Assembly (NCBI RefSeq): GCF_024347355.1
Contig: NZ_AP025465.1
Span: 744,001-808,000 of the forward strand
DNA: 64,000 nt
Direction: 5' to 3'
Source of the DNA: Vibrio chagasii
GTDB lineage: Bacteria; Pseudomonadota; Gammaproteobacteria; Enterobacterales; Vibrionaceae
The notes beneath the pieces are model-generated. The model was not told the origin of the DNA, made no database searches, and saw nothing but the letters and a program-made list of their open reading frames with translations. Made by a program: the position numbers and the translations under genes. Positions 36,039-44,698 of this stretch are shown piece by piece. Numbering within the stretch: the first letter of the stretch is position 1; the number at the start of each line of letters is the position of its first letter.

Positions 36039-37250
36039 CTAAAGCATATCAACGGCTTTTTCTATCGCCGCTACGAGCTTTTCAACATCATCCATGTTGT
36101 TGTATATGCCAAATGAAATTCGCACGGTTCCTTTTACCTTGAGTGCATCCATTAATGGGTGTGCACAGTGATGACCAGCGCGAACGGCAATACCTTGTTG
36201 GTCGAGTAACGTCGCAATATCTTGATGGTGAACGCCATCCATCACAAAAGTAATGACGCTTGAATTGGGCTTATAACCGAGTATTTGGATGTCGTCCAAT
36301 TGACTGAGTGCTTGATAAGTTTTGTGTTGTAGCTGGTGGATATGATCTTCCACGTCTTGTTGTTCAAACTGATTTAACCACTCGATTGCTGAACTTAAAG
36401 CGATAGCACCTGCTACGTTTGGTGTGCCTGCTTCGAACTTACCAGGCAATTCAGAAAACGTGGTGCCAGAAAAAGAGACGCGTTCAACCATTTTGCCACC
36501 GCCATGCCATGGCGGCATCGCTTCAAGCAATTCCAGTTTGCCGTAAAGTACGCCAATCCCTGCTGGGGCATAGAGTTTGTGCCCAGAGAATACGTAGAAA
36601 TCTGCGCCCAAAGTGGCAACATCTACAGGTTCATGAACGATACCTTGTGCGCCATCGACGACAACCACGGCGTTCATCTCATGTGCCTTTTCGATAACTT
36701 GCTTAATCGGCTGGCGAGAACCCGTCACATTGGTTATCTGAGCTAGGGCAACAATCTTGGTTCGTTCCGTCAACACAGCATCAAAAGCGGCAAGATCAAA
36801 CTCACAGTCAGATGTCATCGGGATTTTGATGACCTTAGCACCAGTTTGTTCTGCCACGATTTGCCAAGGGACGATGTTAGCGTGGTGCTCCATTTCGCTC
36901 ACTAGAATTTCATCGCCTGGTTGAAGGGTACTTCTAGCGTAGGTTTGAGCGATAAGGTTGAGTGCTTCGGTGGCTCCGCGAGTCCAGATAATCTCTTTCG
37001 ATGAGGCAGCGCCAATAAACTGAGCGACCTTGTCTCTAGCGGCTTCAAATTGGCTGGTGGCGTGCGCGGTTAAGCTGTGACTACCACGATGAACATTGGC
37101 ATTCTGCTTGGAGTAATACTGGCTAATGGCATCAATAACTACCTGAGGTTTTTGTGTGGTTGCCGCGCTATCTAAGTAAATCAGTGGTTGCTGATTGATG
37201 GTTTGTGATAGCGCAGGGAACTGCTCTCGGATGTGATTGATATCAAGCAT
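36039..37250 (-). CDS. csdA: Cysteine desulfurase CsdA, 403 aa
   Basis: PLP enzyme of the NifS/CsdB group that releases sulfur from cysteine as an enzyme persulfide, feeding CsdE. The Schiff-base lysine is K225 in YVFSGHKLYAPAG, and the catalytic Cys is C362 in VRAGHHCAHPLMD. The substrate-binding REGATEALNL-type segment appears as RGATEALNLIAQ. Length matches E. coli CsdA (401). Its convergent csdE partner supports Csd rather than SufS. Confidence 0.93.
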   Translation of the reverse strand: MLDINHIREQFPALSQTINQQPLIYLDSAATTQKPQVVIDAISQYYSKQNANVHRGSHSLTAHATSQFEAARDKVAQFIGAASSKEIIWTRGATEALNLIAQTYARSTLQPGDEILVSEMEHHANIVPWQIVAEQTGAKVIKIPMTSDCEFDLAAFDAVLTERTKIVALAQITNVTGSRQPIKQVIEKAHEMNAVVVVDGAQGIVHEPVDVATLGADFYVFSGHKLYAPAGIGVLYGKLELLEAMPPWHGGGKMVERVSFSGTTFSELPGKFEAGTPNVAGAIALSSAIEWLNQFEQQDVEDHIHQLQHKTYQALSQLDDIQILGYKPNSSVITFVMDGVHHQDIATLLDQQGIAVRAGHHCAHPLMDALKVKGTVRISFGIYNNMDDVEKLVAAIEKAVDML

Positions 37251-37337
37251 CTATTCTTACCTAAATCTTGGGAAATTGGTGCCAGCGTTATGCTGAGCTG
37301 TATCATTATTTTATCGCGACTTATTGATTGGCGCAGG

Positions 37338-38231
37338 CTAATCTTGTTTCTTCCAGCTACTTTCTTGTTCTTTGACTTGCGTGAGGAGTGTTTGGTTAAC
37401 GGGAACGTCGATTTGATGCTTATGTGCTGTCTCTATTAGAAAGCCAGTAATGAAATCTATCTCGGTTCTTCTTTGATAGAACATGTCTTGTTTCATAGAG
37501 GAGTTATTCTTTGCCGTCGCTTGAATAACTTTGTTGACGTTAGTTTCCAATTCGTCGAACGAGCAACTAATGCCCTCTGCCTGCATAACTTGCGTCAGCT
37601 CTTCAATGATTGCGGTTAGAGTATTACCAAAGCGTGGTTCGGACAGCTCTCCATTCTTGATTTGCTCAAGGCCAGTTAGCGGGTTGATTGCACAATTGAT
37701 TGCGAGTTTGGTCCACAAAGCGGTATGTATTTCTGGGTTCCAGCTGACGTTAGGCAATGCGTGATTAAGGACATCGACTAAGAAGGTGCATTTCTTTCCA
37801 GCTTGATTAAAAGCCCCTAACTGAGTTTGACCAGCACCAGTGTGAGATACACTATTACGATCAGGTTTGAATGCTGCTTGGGTGGTGGTTGCCAATACTA
37901 TCGGATGAGCATCAATCTGAGTGGCTATCTCATCTACTGCTCCCATTCCGTTGTGCATGAACATAAGAATGGTATCAGGGTCGAGATATTGAAGTAACGG
38001 AGTGGTTGCTTCTTCTACTTGCCAAGCTTTGACCGTGACGATCACTAAGTCACTCGCAGATAGCTTTTCGATATTGTTGTTACTGAATGAAAGGGAAGCT
38101 TGTCCATCAAGCGATAAGTCAATTGAGTTATAAGTGGTACGACTCCACAAAGACACATTATGACCCGCTTGAAGTAGTTTTATCGCCCATAAAGAGCCGA
38201 TGGCCCCAGGCCCAACAATCGTGATGTTCAC
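37338..38231 (-). CDS. panE: 2-dehydropantoate 2-reductase PanE, 297 aa
   Basis: NADPH-dependent reduction of ketopantoate to pantoate for pantothenate and CoA synthesis, in the cytosol. The N-terminal Rossmann motif is G-P-G-A-I-G (7-12); the ApbA/PanE C-terminal helical domain includes KLAINCAINPLTGL, with the conserved Lys and Asn, and the FYQRRTEIDFITGFLIE segment. Length is typical. It appears monocistronic, about 90 bp upstream of csdA on the same strand. Confidence 0.92.
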   Translation of the reverse strand: MNITIVGPGAIGSLWAIKLLQAGHNVSLWSRTTYNSIDLSLDGQASLSFSNNNIEKLSASDLVIVTVKAWQVEEATTPLLQYLDPDTILMFMHNGMGAVDEIATQIDAHPIVLATTTQAAFKPDRNSVSHTGAGQTQLGAFNQAGKKCTFLVDVLNHALPNVSWNPEIHTALWTKLAINCAINPLTGLEQIKNGELSEPRFGNTLTAIIEELTQVMQAEGISCSFDELETNVNKVIQATAKNNSSMKQDMFYQRRTEIDFITGFLIETAHKHQIDVPVNQTLLTQVKEQESSWKKQD

Positions 38232-38293
38232 AGCAATACCGAGATAAGAAAGTGATGCTGCAAGGATAGCGAGGCATTAAATGAAAGCAATAA

Positions 38294-38319
38294 AAAATGG
38301 CACCCGAGGGTGCCATTTT
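38294..38319 (-). terminator. Intrinsic terminator of ompK
   Basis: An 11-bp stem (aaaatggcacc/ggtgccatttt) with a CGAG tetraloop, followed by U residues on the minus strand, 23 bp after the stop. Confidence 0.9.
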
Positions 38320-38341
38320 AGAAACTTTCTTAGAAGTTCGA

Positions 38342-39163
38342 TTAGAACTTGTAAGTTACTGCTAGGTAGTGACCTACACCTGAAGAGTCAACAGTTTGAG
38401 TCCATGGGAGTGCTTCACCATCTGAAAAACCGTAGATGTCTTTGTATAGCTTCAAGCCGTAACCAACAGCGAATTGGTCTGAGTGCCAGTAGATACCGTT
38501 AAACATAGCACCGCCGTTTGACGTGTTAGTGTTGAACTTGTTACCAGCCTTGTCTTCCATACCGAATTGGTAATCGATGTAACCTTGGTAAGAGATGAAT
38601 GAACCGTTCTCGAAGAAGTAGAATGGTTTGAACCAGTTAGTCGAGATTTGGAAACCGTTCCAGTCTTTGTCGTTACCGTAGTAAGAACTATATAGGTTTA
38701 GGCCAACTTTACCGAACCATGGAACCATGATGTCAGAGCCAAGACCGATCTTCTGGTTATTTACACCAGATTTACCACCCCATTCCATAAGAGATGCAAC
38801 GTAAAGTTCTTGAACTGGACCGAAAGAAAGGTCTTTACCAGTTAGTCCGTCTAGAGACATACGAGGTGCGAACTTCATAAAGATTTTTTCTTCACCAGCT
38901 TTGTCGCTGCCTGGATCTGAAGTTAGGTTGAATACATCAACGTAACCGTAAAGATCAAAGATTCCCGAGCGGCCGCCAAATTCCATTTCTAAGTAATCGT
39001 GAGTTGACTCTGGGCCAGCGCCTTTCTCATCGATTGCAGCCATAAGGTTGAACTGCATCCACTTGTAATCGTTCTTGTGGATGTCGCCGTCAGAATAATC
39101 AGCCGCCATTACTGGAGCAGAAGCTGCTGCAAGTAGGCCAAGAGTTAAAAGTGATTTACGCAT
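38342..39163 (-). CDS. ompK: Outer membrane protein OmpK (Tsx-like), 273 aa
   Basis: Vibrio outer-membrane beta-barrel of the nucleoside-specific channel (Tsx-like) family; OmpK is the receptor of phage KVP40. ATG 39163 gives a clean 20-residue signal (MRKSLLTLGLLAAASAPVMA) and a mature start ADYSDGDIHKNDYKWMQFNLM, the OmpK N-terminus. The longer frame to 39307 was rejected because it has no ribosome-binding site and would bury the signal peptide. Amphipathic strands run to the terminal aromatic residue (AVTYKF), as needed for BAM recognition. A CRP-like site lies 130 bp upstream. Confidence 0.93.
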   Translation of the reverse strand: MRKSLLTLGLLAAASAPVMAADYSDGDIHKNDYKWMQFNLMAAIDEKGAGPESTHDYLEMEFGGRSGIFDLYGYVDVFNLTSDPGSDKAGEEKIFMKFAPRMSLDGLTGKDLSFGPVQELYVASLMEWGGKSGVNNQKIGLGSDIMVPWFGKVGLNLYSSYYGNDKDWNGFQISTNWFKPFYFFENGSFISYQGYIDYQFGMEDKAGNKFNTNTSNGGAMFNGIYWHSDQFAVGYGLKLYKDIYGFSDGEALPWTQTVDSSGVGHYLAVTYKF

Positions 39164-39292
39164 AATGGAACTCTCTATGTTTGAAATAAGTAACCCGCTA
39201 ATCCGTGCGTGTTTATGATGTCCGAATGCCGAGCATAATAGCGATTTTGTTCTCAAATAAAAGTGAGAAGCGATGAAAATTGCAATTATTAA

Positions 39293-39308
39293 GGTGAACT
39301 TGATCACA
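39293..39308 (-). promoter_or_regulatory. Candidate CRP site upstream of ompK
   Basis: ggtga-acttga-tcaca matches TGTGA-N6-TCACA with one mismatch. CRP control is known for E. coli tsx, a relative of ompK. Confidence 0.5.
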
Positions 39309-39890
39309 CTAATGATCTAAATGATGGAACTTTAAGATGGAAATGCATCTTGATGCACCACTGATTCTATTGATTTTTTGAAATTCGATTATTTTGTGGA
39401 TAAATTGGTGAATTACTGCTCTAAGCAAACGATTCTACTGAATAGAGTGACATGCATATCAAAATCAACAGTATTCCTTTCTATGTAATTTTCTCTCTAA
39501 AAGCGGATAAATCTCTCCTCATATAAACCCACTTCCTGATCTATTTTTAACCAACTTCGTAATGGTGGTGGAATCAATTGATGAACGACTGACGTGATGA
39601 GTCGTCTGGAATTTGAACATGGTTGCTTTTTCTGTCACAGAACTCTTGAGACAGTTATTTGTACGAAACTCAAAGATTGCGTGAACGGTTTTTTTTACAG
39701 CGGGAACTTGCTCTGTGACATTCTTATTGCTGGCTAATTATCTATTGTCGAGGTGGATTCTGTAGCGACAACCATTAGCTAATGGAGTGTTGAATCAAGT
39801 GGTGGTGATTGATGATTCGATGGACGTCGGTTTTCACTTAATCGCGGGTGATACGACGGACTAATTGTGCTCCTAGAGTGACTGACAGTA
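39309..39890. other. Long gene-free interval between ompK and ampG
   Basis: About 580 bp, AT-rich, with no convincing frame on either strand. It holds the ompK upstream region (the CRP-like site is at its edge). Further into it I see only scattered short palindromes and no recognisable RNA gene. Confidence 0.5.
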
Positions 39891-39896
39891 AAAAAG

Positions 39897-39921
39897 AGAG
39901 GGTAGCGCAATGCTACCCTCT
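39897..39921 (-). terminator. Intrinsic terminator of ampG
   Basis: A 10-bp stem (agagggtagc/gctaccctct) with a 5-nt loop and flanking A/T runs on both sides, 24 bp after the ampG stop. Confidence 0.9.
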
Positions 39922-39944
39922 TTTTATTCTGTTTTCTTTTTCTC

Positions 39945-41303
39945 TTATTCGTGGTTGTTTTTAGCTTTTTCTAGTAAATCTGCGAAAAAGTGGCGCAGCG
40001 AATAGAGCATGATCAAACTTGGAATCACCATCAGTGCAGTCAGTATAAAGAAGGTTGACCAATCATTGAGGTAATCAACCAACTCACCACTGAAAGAAGC
40101 CAGTGTTGTGCGTCCTAAATTCCCTAAAGAGGCAAGCAAAGCATATTGCGTTGCAGAGAAAGCTTGACCAGTTACCATGGTAAGAAATGAAACGAAGGCC
40201 ACCGTTGAAAAAGCAGCAGTAAAATTATCAACCATAAGAGTAGCAAGAAATAGCGGCTCATTCGGGCCTACATGAGCAATCCAAGCAAACATTAAATTAC
40301 TGGCCGCCATCGCTATACCGCCGATCATTAACCCTCTAACTATGCCGAATTTTACGTTAACCATACTACCAATTAATGTGAATAGCATGGTGAGTCCCCA
40401 ACCAATTAATTTTGAGTAGTAACCGATTTGTTCATTTGAGAATCCGACTTCTTTATAGAAGGTGATCGACATTCTTCCTAAGAAGGCTTCACCTATCTTA
40501 AATAGGAAGACGAATAGTATTAAGGTTAAAGCGACTCTGAAACCACTACGCTTGAAGAAGTCAATAAAAGGTTCTGCGACTGTAACTGTAAGCCAAACCA
40601 CAACAGGATTGCCCACCATTTTACTATGGCGAAGCTCTGCTTCTGCTTGTAAGCTATCACGTCGAGTTTTAGGTTCCCCAACGAGTAATGTGAATAGCAT
40701 TAGAATAGCGACAATACCAGCCATGCCGTAATACACCCCATTCCATCCAATAGAATCTGCATTAATAAAGGCAAGGTAACCAGGTAGAGAGTAGCCAGTC
40801 CACCAACCAACGACAGCCATTGCAGAGGCTTGTGGTAGTTTTGAAGCTTCTGATTTTGGGAAGGTATCGATACGAAATGCATCAATTGCGATGTCTTGAG
40901 TGGCTGAGGCAATGGCAATAGTGAGCGCTAACATTGAGGTAAACGCCAAATTCTCAGCAGGATTGACGCCAGCAATTAATAAGGTGCCAGCTAAAACAAT
41001 AGATTGGCAGAAAAATATCCAACTGCGGCGCTGGCCGAGTATCGCGTGAAGTACCGGTAATTTGACTCGGTCTACCAGAGGTGCCCACAAAAAGTTAATG
41101 GCGTATACGGCAAATACACTACCAAAGTAACCAATTGCTGCACGGGTTAAACCTGCGTCTTTAAGCCAGCCAGACATGTTGGAGCCAATAAGAACCCACG
41201 GGAAGCCGCTTGAGCAGCCGAGCATGAACACCCACAGTAAGCGCTTATCGAGATAGCTTCGGAAAGTTTGCATCCAAGAAAGAGAGGGGGTGCCTAATGA
41301 CAT
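39945..41303 (-). CDS. ampG: AmpG family muropeptide permease, 452 aa
   Basis: Major-facilitator transporter that imports anhydro-muropeptides for cell-wall recycling. The N-terminus (RSYLDKRLLWVFMLGCSSGFPWVLIGSNMSGWLKDAGLTRAAIGYFG) is highly characteristic, with a further block ATQDIAIDAFRIDTF (about 140-154). Twelve or more helices are predicted. It lies downstream of yajG and ppiA on the same strand; yajG-ampG adjacency is also found in E. coli. A terminator-like hairpin at 41324 separates it from ppiA, so it may have its own promoter. Confidence 0.92.
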   Translation of the reverse strand: MSLGTPSLSWMQTFRSYLDKRLLWVFMLGCSSGFPWVLIGSNMSGWLKDAGLTRAAIGYFGSVFAVYAINFLWAPLVDRVKLPVLHAILGQRRSWIFFCQSIVLAGTLLIAGVNPAENLAFTSMLALTIAIASATQDIAIDAFRIDTFPKSEASKLPQASAMAVVGWWTGYSLPGYLAFINADSIGWNGVYYGMAGIVAILMLFTLLVGEPKTRRDSLQAEAELRHSKMVGNPVVVWLTVTVAEPFIDFFKRSGFRVALTLILFVFLFKIGEAFLGRMSITFYKEVGFSNEQIGYYSKLIGWGLTMLFTLIGSMVNVKFGIVRGLMIGGIAMAASNLMFAWIAHVGPNEPLFLATLMVDNFTAAFSTVAFVSFLTMVTGQAFSATQYALLASLGNLGRTTLASFSGELVDYLNDWSTFFILTALMVIPSLIMLYSLRHFFADLLEKAKNNHE

Positions 41304-41323
41304 AGGTCGTCCTTGTATAGAAA

Positions 41324-41348
41324 AACGCCCTCAAGAAATAAGGGCGTT
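41324..41348 (-). terminator. Terminator between ppiA and ampG
   Basis: An 8-bp stem (aacgccct/agggcgtt) with a 9-nt loop, followed on the minus strand by a U run, 9 bp after the ppiA stop. Confidence 0.85.
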
Positions 41349-41356
41349 GCTTTAGA

Positions 41357-41905
41357 TTACTTAAGAAGGGTCACTTTCGTGATGACAATTGGATCAGCAG
41401 GGATATCTGCCATACGACCCATTCTTTTAGTTGGAATGGTCGCCATCTTTTGAATTACGTCAAAGCCTTCGGTTACTTTACCAAATACTGCGTAGCCCGG
41501 GTTGCCGCCTTTCGCGTTTAGGAAATCGTTGTCTGCATAGTTAATGTAGAACTGACGAGTTGCAGAGTCTGGTGCGTTAGTGCGGGCCATTGCGATGGTT
41601 GCTGTGTCATTTTTCAGACCATTGCTACCTTCATTTTTGATCGGAGCATACGTTGCTTGTTGCTGCATGTCTTGATTGAAGCCCCCACCTTGCGCCATAA
41701 AACCAGGAATAACACGGTGGAAGATAGTGCCTTCGTAACTACCGTCTGCTACGTATTTAAGAAAGTTCTCAGAACTAATTGGTGCTTGCTCTTGGTTTAG
41801 CTCGATTGTGAAGTTACCTAGCGTCGTCTCCACATTCACTTTAGGGCCAGCCCACACGCTTACGCTCACTAACATGAGTGCGATAGAAGATAGAATACGA
41901 CCCAT
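41357..41905 (-). CDS. ppiA: Periplasmic peptidyl-prolyl isomerase (cyclophilin type), 182 aa
   Basis: Cyclophilin PPIase. The signal peptide (about 1-19, MGRILSSIALMLVSVSVWA) directs it to the periplasm. The catalytic core FHRVIPGFMAQGGGF carries the Arg-Phe/Met-Gln active-site residues; later blocks are ATIAMARTN...SATRQFYIN and GYAVFGKVTEGFDVI. Length suits PpiA (E. coli 190 aa). Its ATG overlaps the yajG stop by one base (TAATG), indicating coupling. Confidence 0.9.
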   Translation of the reverse strand: MGRILSSIALMLVSVSVWAGPKVNVETTLGNFTIELNQEQAPISSENFLKYVADGSYEGTIFHRVIPGFMAQGGGFNQDMQQQATYAPIKNEGSNGLKNDTATIAMARTNAPDSATRQFYINYADNDFLNAKGGNPGYAVFGKVTEGFDVIQKMATIPTKRMGRMADIPADPIVITKVTLLK

Positions 41906-42474
41906 TAGAAACGTTCCTTCATGTAAGTTTGCAGTTCTTGGTCATTAGCGATCTCTTTAAGCACTAAGTCGATAACATCGTTAAGTACCATTGCGATATC
42001 GTCGTTTGATGCGCTTAATGCTCCAGTGCGAGTTGCTGTACCATTGAATGTCTTAACCAGTTTGCCTTCTGGTGTTTCAGCCGTAACTTCAAGCGTTACT
42101 TTACCGTCCATTTGGTTTTCCATAATGGTGTGTTCTACGGTAACTAAAGCTTCTTGAATCTCTAAAACAACAGAGTTTTCGCTGTTGACGCTGGCACGAA
42201 AGCCTTGAGACTCAAATTGCTGTGCGATAGCGTTTTCTAGAGAAATGCGCATGTTTTGCTTAGCGTGAATTGGCTGAATGTTTGCTCGGCCGCTATCAAC
42301 AAGTGCAACATACTGAGCAGCGCGAACATCTTTACTGGTTAGTGTGTAGGTTTTGCCTTGTACTAGGTTGCTTGAGCTTAGTGAAGCTTCTGGCATTACA
42401 TTGATCTGTTCTTGCTGAGGGGCTGAACATGCTGTCAAAGCCATGATAGAAGCAGCCAAAATCAGTTTTTTCAT
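41905..42474 (-). CDS. yajG: YajG-like lipoprotein, 189 aa
   Basis: Lipoprotein of the YajG family, role unknown. The signal ends in a lipobox (L-T-A-C16); the next residues SAPQQ lack an Asp at +2, so outer-membrane sorting is expected. Homology extends along the protein (RISLENAIAQQFESQGFRA, TVEHTIMENQMDGKVTLEV). Position directly upstream of ppiA and ampG links it to cell-wall recycling by context. Confidence 0.85.
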   Translation of the reverse strand: MKKLILAASIMALTACSAPQQEQINVMPEASLSSSNLVQGKTYTLTSKDVRAAQYVALVDSGRANIQPIHAKQNMRISLENAIAQQFESQGFRASVNSENSVVLEIQEALVTVEHTIMENQMDGKVTLEVTAETPEGKLVKTFNGTATRTGALSASNDDIAMVLNDVIDLVLKEIANDQELQTYMKERF

Positions 42475-42541
42475 TCCTTTATCCTTTCTAAATTCACACC
42501 AGAAGCTCGGTATTTTAAATTCTTATAAAGCAGTCTACTGC

Positions 42542-43693
42542 CTATTTGTTAAAATTAGCAGGTTCTCTTGTTGCTTGTAATATCTCAAATTTTTGGTTTA
42601 GTTCAAGCGTTTCAACGTTCGCTTCACCAAATAATCTTGCTAGTTTGACATCGTATCCGAGGTGTCGGTTGCCAATAACAATTAATTTGCCTCCATTGCT
42701 AAGAACATGCTTTGCATCACAGAACATTTGCCATGCAATGTGATCAGTAATCGCTTGCTGTTGATGGAATGGAGGGTTACACAACACTAGGTATGTGCTG
42801 TTTTTCTTAAAACCGTCCAAACAGTTGTTAGCAATGAACTGGAAGTTGCCTTCTTCCCCAAGGTTATCTTTTACGTTTTGACGCGCTGATTCTACGGCCA
42901 TAAAGCTTTCATCGACACACGTAATACGAGCTTGCGGATTCAGTTGACCAGCTTTAACACTCAGTACACCGTTACCACAACCAAGATCGATGATATGACG
43001 TAACTCTGGATCTTGAGGGATATGCTCTAGCATATAGCGAGCGCCCTGATCGAGTGCTTCCCCTGAGTAAACATTTGGTAAATTTTTCAGGCGGATATCT
43101 TCACCATCAACGTCCCACTCAACGAATGGTTCAACTTTGTGAATAGGCTGACAGTTTGGAGATGAGAACACCAGACGGTGCTTTTTCTTCGCCAGTGATG
43201 TTTTGGTTTCACCCAAGTACTTTTCAAACAGATTCAGCGTTGATGTGTGAATCTCTTTTACCTTGTTGACACCGATCACTTGGCAGCCTTCAGGTAAAGC
43301 TTGGCGCAATTGGCTTAGTTGCCACACCAAATGGCGGTTGGTTTTTGGTAGCTGCATCAGTACCAGATCAATACCGTGAGGGATATCATCCATGGTGTTT
43401 AAAAAGTTGACGCGATTGCACTGATTACGCTGTAAGTTTTTCAGGCCGCCACGATGAGAGATAAACGAGTCGCTCATCATGGTCACATCGTGATCTTTTG
43501 AGAACCAAGCGGATAGGGCACCAAAGCTGTCGTTTAAGATCAGAATGTGTTTGCCAGGTTCAAGGTTCATCTCTTCAACATGGTTAATAATGTATTCGTC
43601 GCCCGCATCCCAAGCTTGAAGCGTTTCATTTGAACGTTTAGGGAAACGATGTAAGGTCAAGGTTCTATCGTGAAGGGTAAGTTCAGTTTTCAT
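42542..43693 (-). CDS. rlmG: 23S rRNA (guanine-N2)-methyltransferase RlmG, 383 aa
   Basis: Methylates G1835 of 23S rRNA with SAM. Like RsmC, it is a duplicated methyltransferase: an N-terminal degenerate Rossmann half (about 40-180) and a C-terminal active half with IIDLGCGNGVLSV (SAM motif I) and LVLCNPPFHQ (the N-P-P-F catalytic motif of N2-guanine MTases). Length matches E. coli RlmG (378). Monocistronic, divergent from bolA. Confidence 0.93.
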   Translation of the reverse strand: MKTELTLHDRTLTLHRFPKRSNETLQAWDAGDEYIINHVEEMNLEPGKHILILNDSFGALSAWFSKDHDVTMMSDSFISHRGGLKNLQRNQCNRVNFLNTMDDIPHGIDLVLMQLPKTNRHLVWQLSQLRQALPEGCQVIGVNKVKEIHTSTLNLFEKYLGETKTSLAKKKHRLVFSSPNCQPIHKVEPFVEWDVDGEDIRLKNLPNVYSGEALDQGARYMLEHIPQDPELRHIIDLGCGNGVLSVKAGQLNPQARITCVDESFMAVESARQNVKDNLGEEGNFQFIANNCLDGFKKNSTYLVLCNPPFHQQQAITDHIAWQMFCDAKHVLSNGGKLIVIGNRHLGYDVKLARLFGEANVETLELNQKFEILQATREPANFNK

Positions 43694-43867
43694 TACTTGG
43701 GATACTTATGTGAGAAATAACAAAGATATTGTCTCAAATGCGAGCTGAACAAGATAGGGAAAACTCGATTAAACCTATGCTGTTCGTTATTAAATACTCA
43801 GACAGTAGCCTTGTTAGGGTTTATACTCATCCCACAGATAATGCCAACCCGTTATTAAGGAATCACA

Positions 43868-44176
43868 ATGATCCAAGAAGTTATCGAAACAAAATTGCAC
43901 AATGAGTTTTCACCAAGTCACTTGAACGTGATTAATGAGAGCTATATGCACAATGTTCCGGCTGGTTCTGAGAGTCATTTTAAGGTGATTGTTGTGAGCG
44001 ATGCGTTTGAAGGTTTACGTCTTATTGCTCGTCACCGAGCGGTAAATAAAGCACTTTCAGAAGAGCTAGCGAACAATATTCACGCTTTATCTATTCACAC
44101 TTATACAAAAGATGAATGGTTGAAGCAGCTAGATAACGTGCCAGACAGCCCAATGTGTATGGGTGGGGGCAAGTAA
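43868..44176 (+). CDS. bolA: BolA family protein, 102 aa
   Basis: BolA-fold protein, a partner of monothiol glutaredoxin in Fe-S handling and a morphology and stress regulator in E. coli. Family blocks are [38 protein letters not shown] (the class II KH-like core) and [18 protein letters not shown]. The C-terminus ends MCMGGGK. GAAT and AAGGAA precede the ATG. Monocistronic, with a terminator after it. Confidence 0.93.
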   Translation: MIQEVIETKLHNEFSPSHLNVINESYMHNVPAGSESHFKVIVVSDAFEGLRLIARHRAVNKALSEELANNIHALSIHTYTKDEWLKQLDNVPDSPMCMGGGK

Positions 44177-44194
44177 TAGATTTAATACATATAA

Positions 44195-44220
44195 AAAGAG
44201 GTGGCTATGCCGCCTTTTTT
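44195..44220 (+). terminator. Intrinsic terminator of bolA
   Basis: A short GC stem (ggtggc/gccgcc, one G-U pair) flanked by A and T runs that extend it, ending in seven T residues. Confidence 0.82.
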
Positions 44221-44698
44221 ATCGCCCAAATTATCTGTTTCTTGCCGTTATATCACTCAAACTGATGGCAAATTAAACGTCTAAAAATACCTACAATGAG
44301 TAGTGTTTTTATTAACAGTGTTTCAACATAACTCATAAAATATTAGTTTGTGACAGAGTGTTAATCTCTTGTTTAAAACACCTTTCAAAAGCCAATTTAT
44401 CTGTGCGGCTCGTCAAATTTATACATATTTAAGAGTCCATATGCTTCAATTCTCACCAAATAAACGTGCTATTCAAGTTATTGGTCATGGCATCAAGATG
44501 CCAAAAAATGCTAGAATACGGCACCTGATAAATCTCACATGATTTGTGTGAGAATTTTATTAAGATAATGTTGCGATTTTGGTATCTCAAATTTACCAAA
44601 ACCGGACACTGTAATGTCGTGTCTAAGGGCGATTTTAAAACGTCCTGAATTTACGCAATTAAAAGAATCTTTTTCCCGATAAAGTAGTGCAAGTGCGT
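44221..44698 (+). promoter_or_regulatory. Upstream region of the nqr operon
   Basis: About 480 bp ahead of nqrA. A 33-codon frame (44441-44542) and a stem (tctcaca/tgtgaga, 44533-44553) followed by a T-rich stretch stand out. A tagaat hexamer at 44512 is a possible -10. The real promoter cannot be fixed by eye. Confidence 0.45.
44441..44542 (+). CDS. Possible 33-aa leader peptide upstream of nqrA
   Basis: ATG 44441, with AGAG 7 nt upstream, opens a 33-residue basic frame (MLQFSPNKRAIQVIGHGIKM, then PKNARIRHLINLT). Its stop codon lies within the stem-loop at 44533-44553. The coding potential is weak and it may be chance. Confidence 0.2.
   Translation: MLQFSPNKRAIQVIGHGIKMPKNARIRHLINLT

Noticed and set aside
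35747..36116. Two plus-strand frames of 77 and 63 codons between csdE and csdA
   Set aside because: They read through the two 97-bp repeats (both contain the same peptide-like string from the repeat) and have no ribosome-binding site.
39164..39307. N-terminal extension of ompK to 39307
   Set aside because: Would place 48 residues before a perfect signal peptide, with no ribosome-binding site; ATG 39163 is right.
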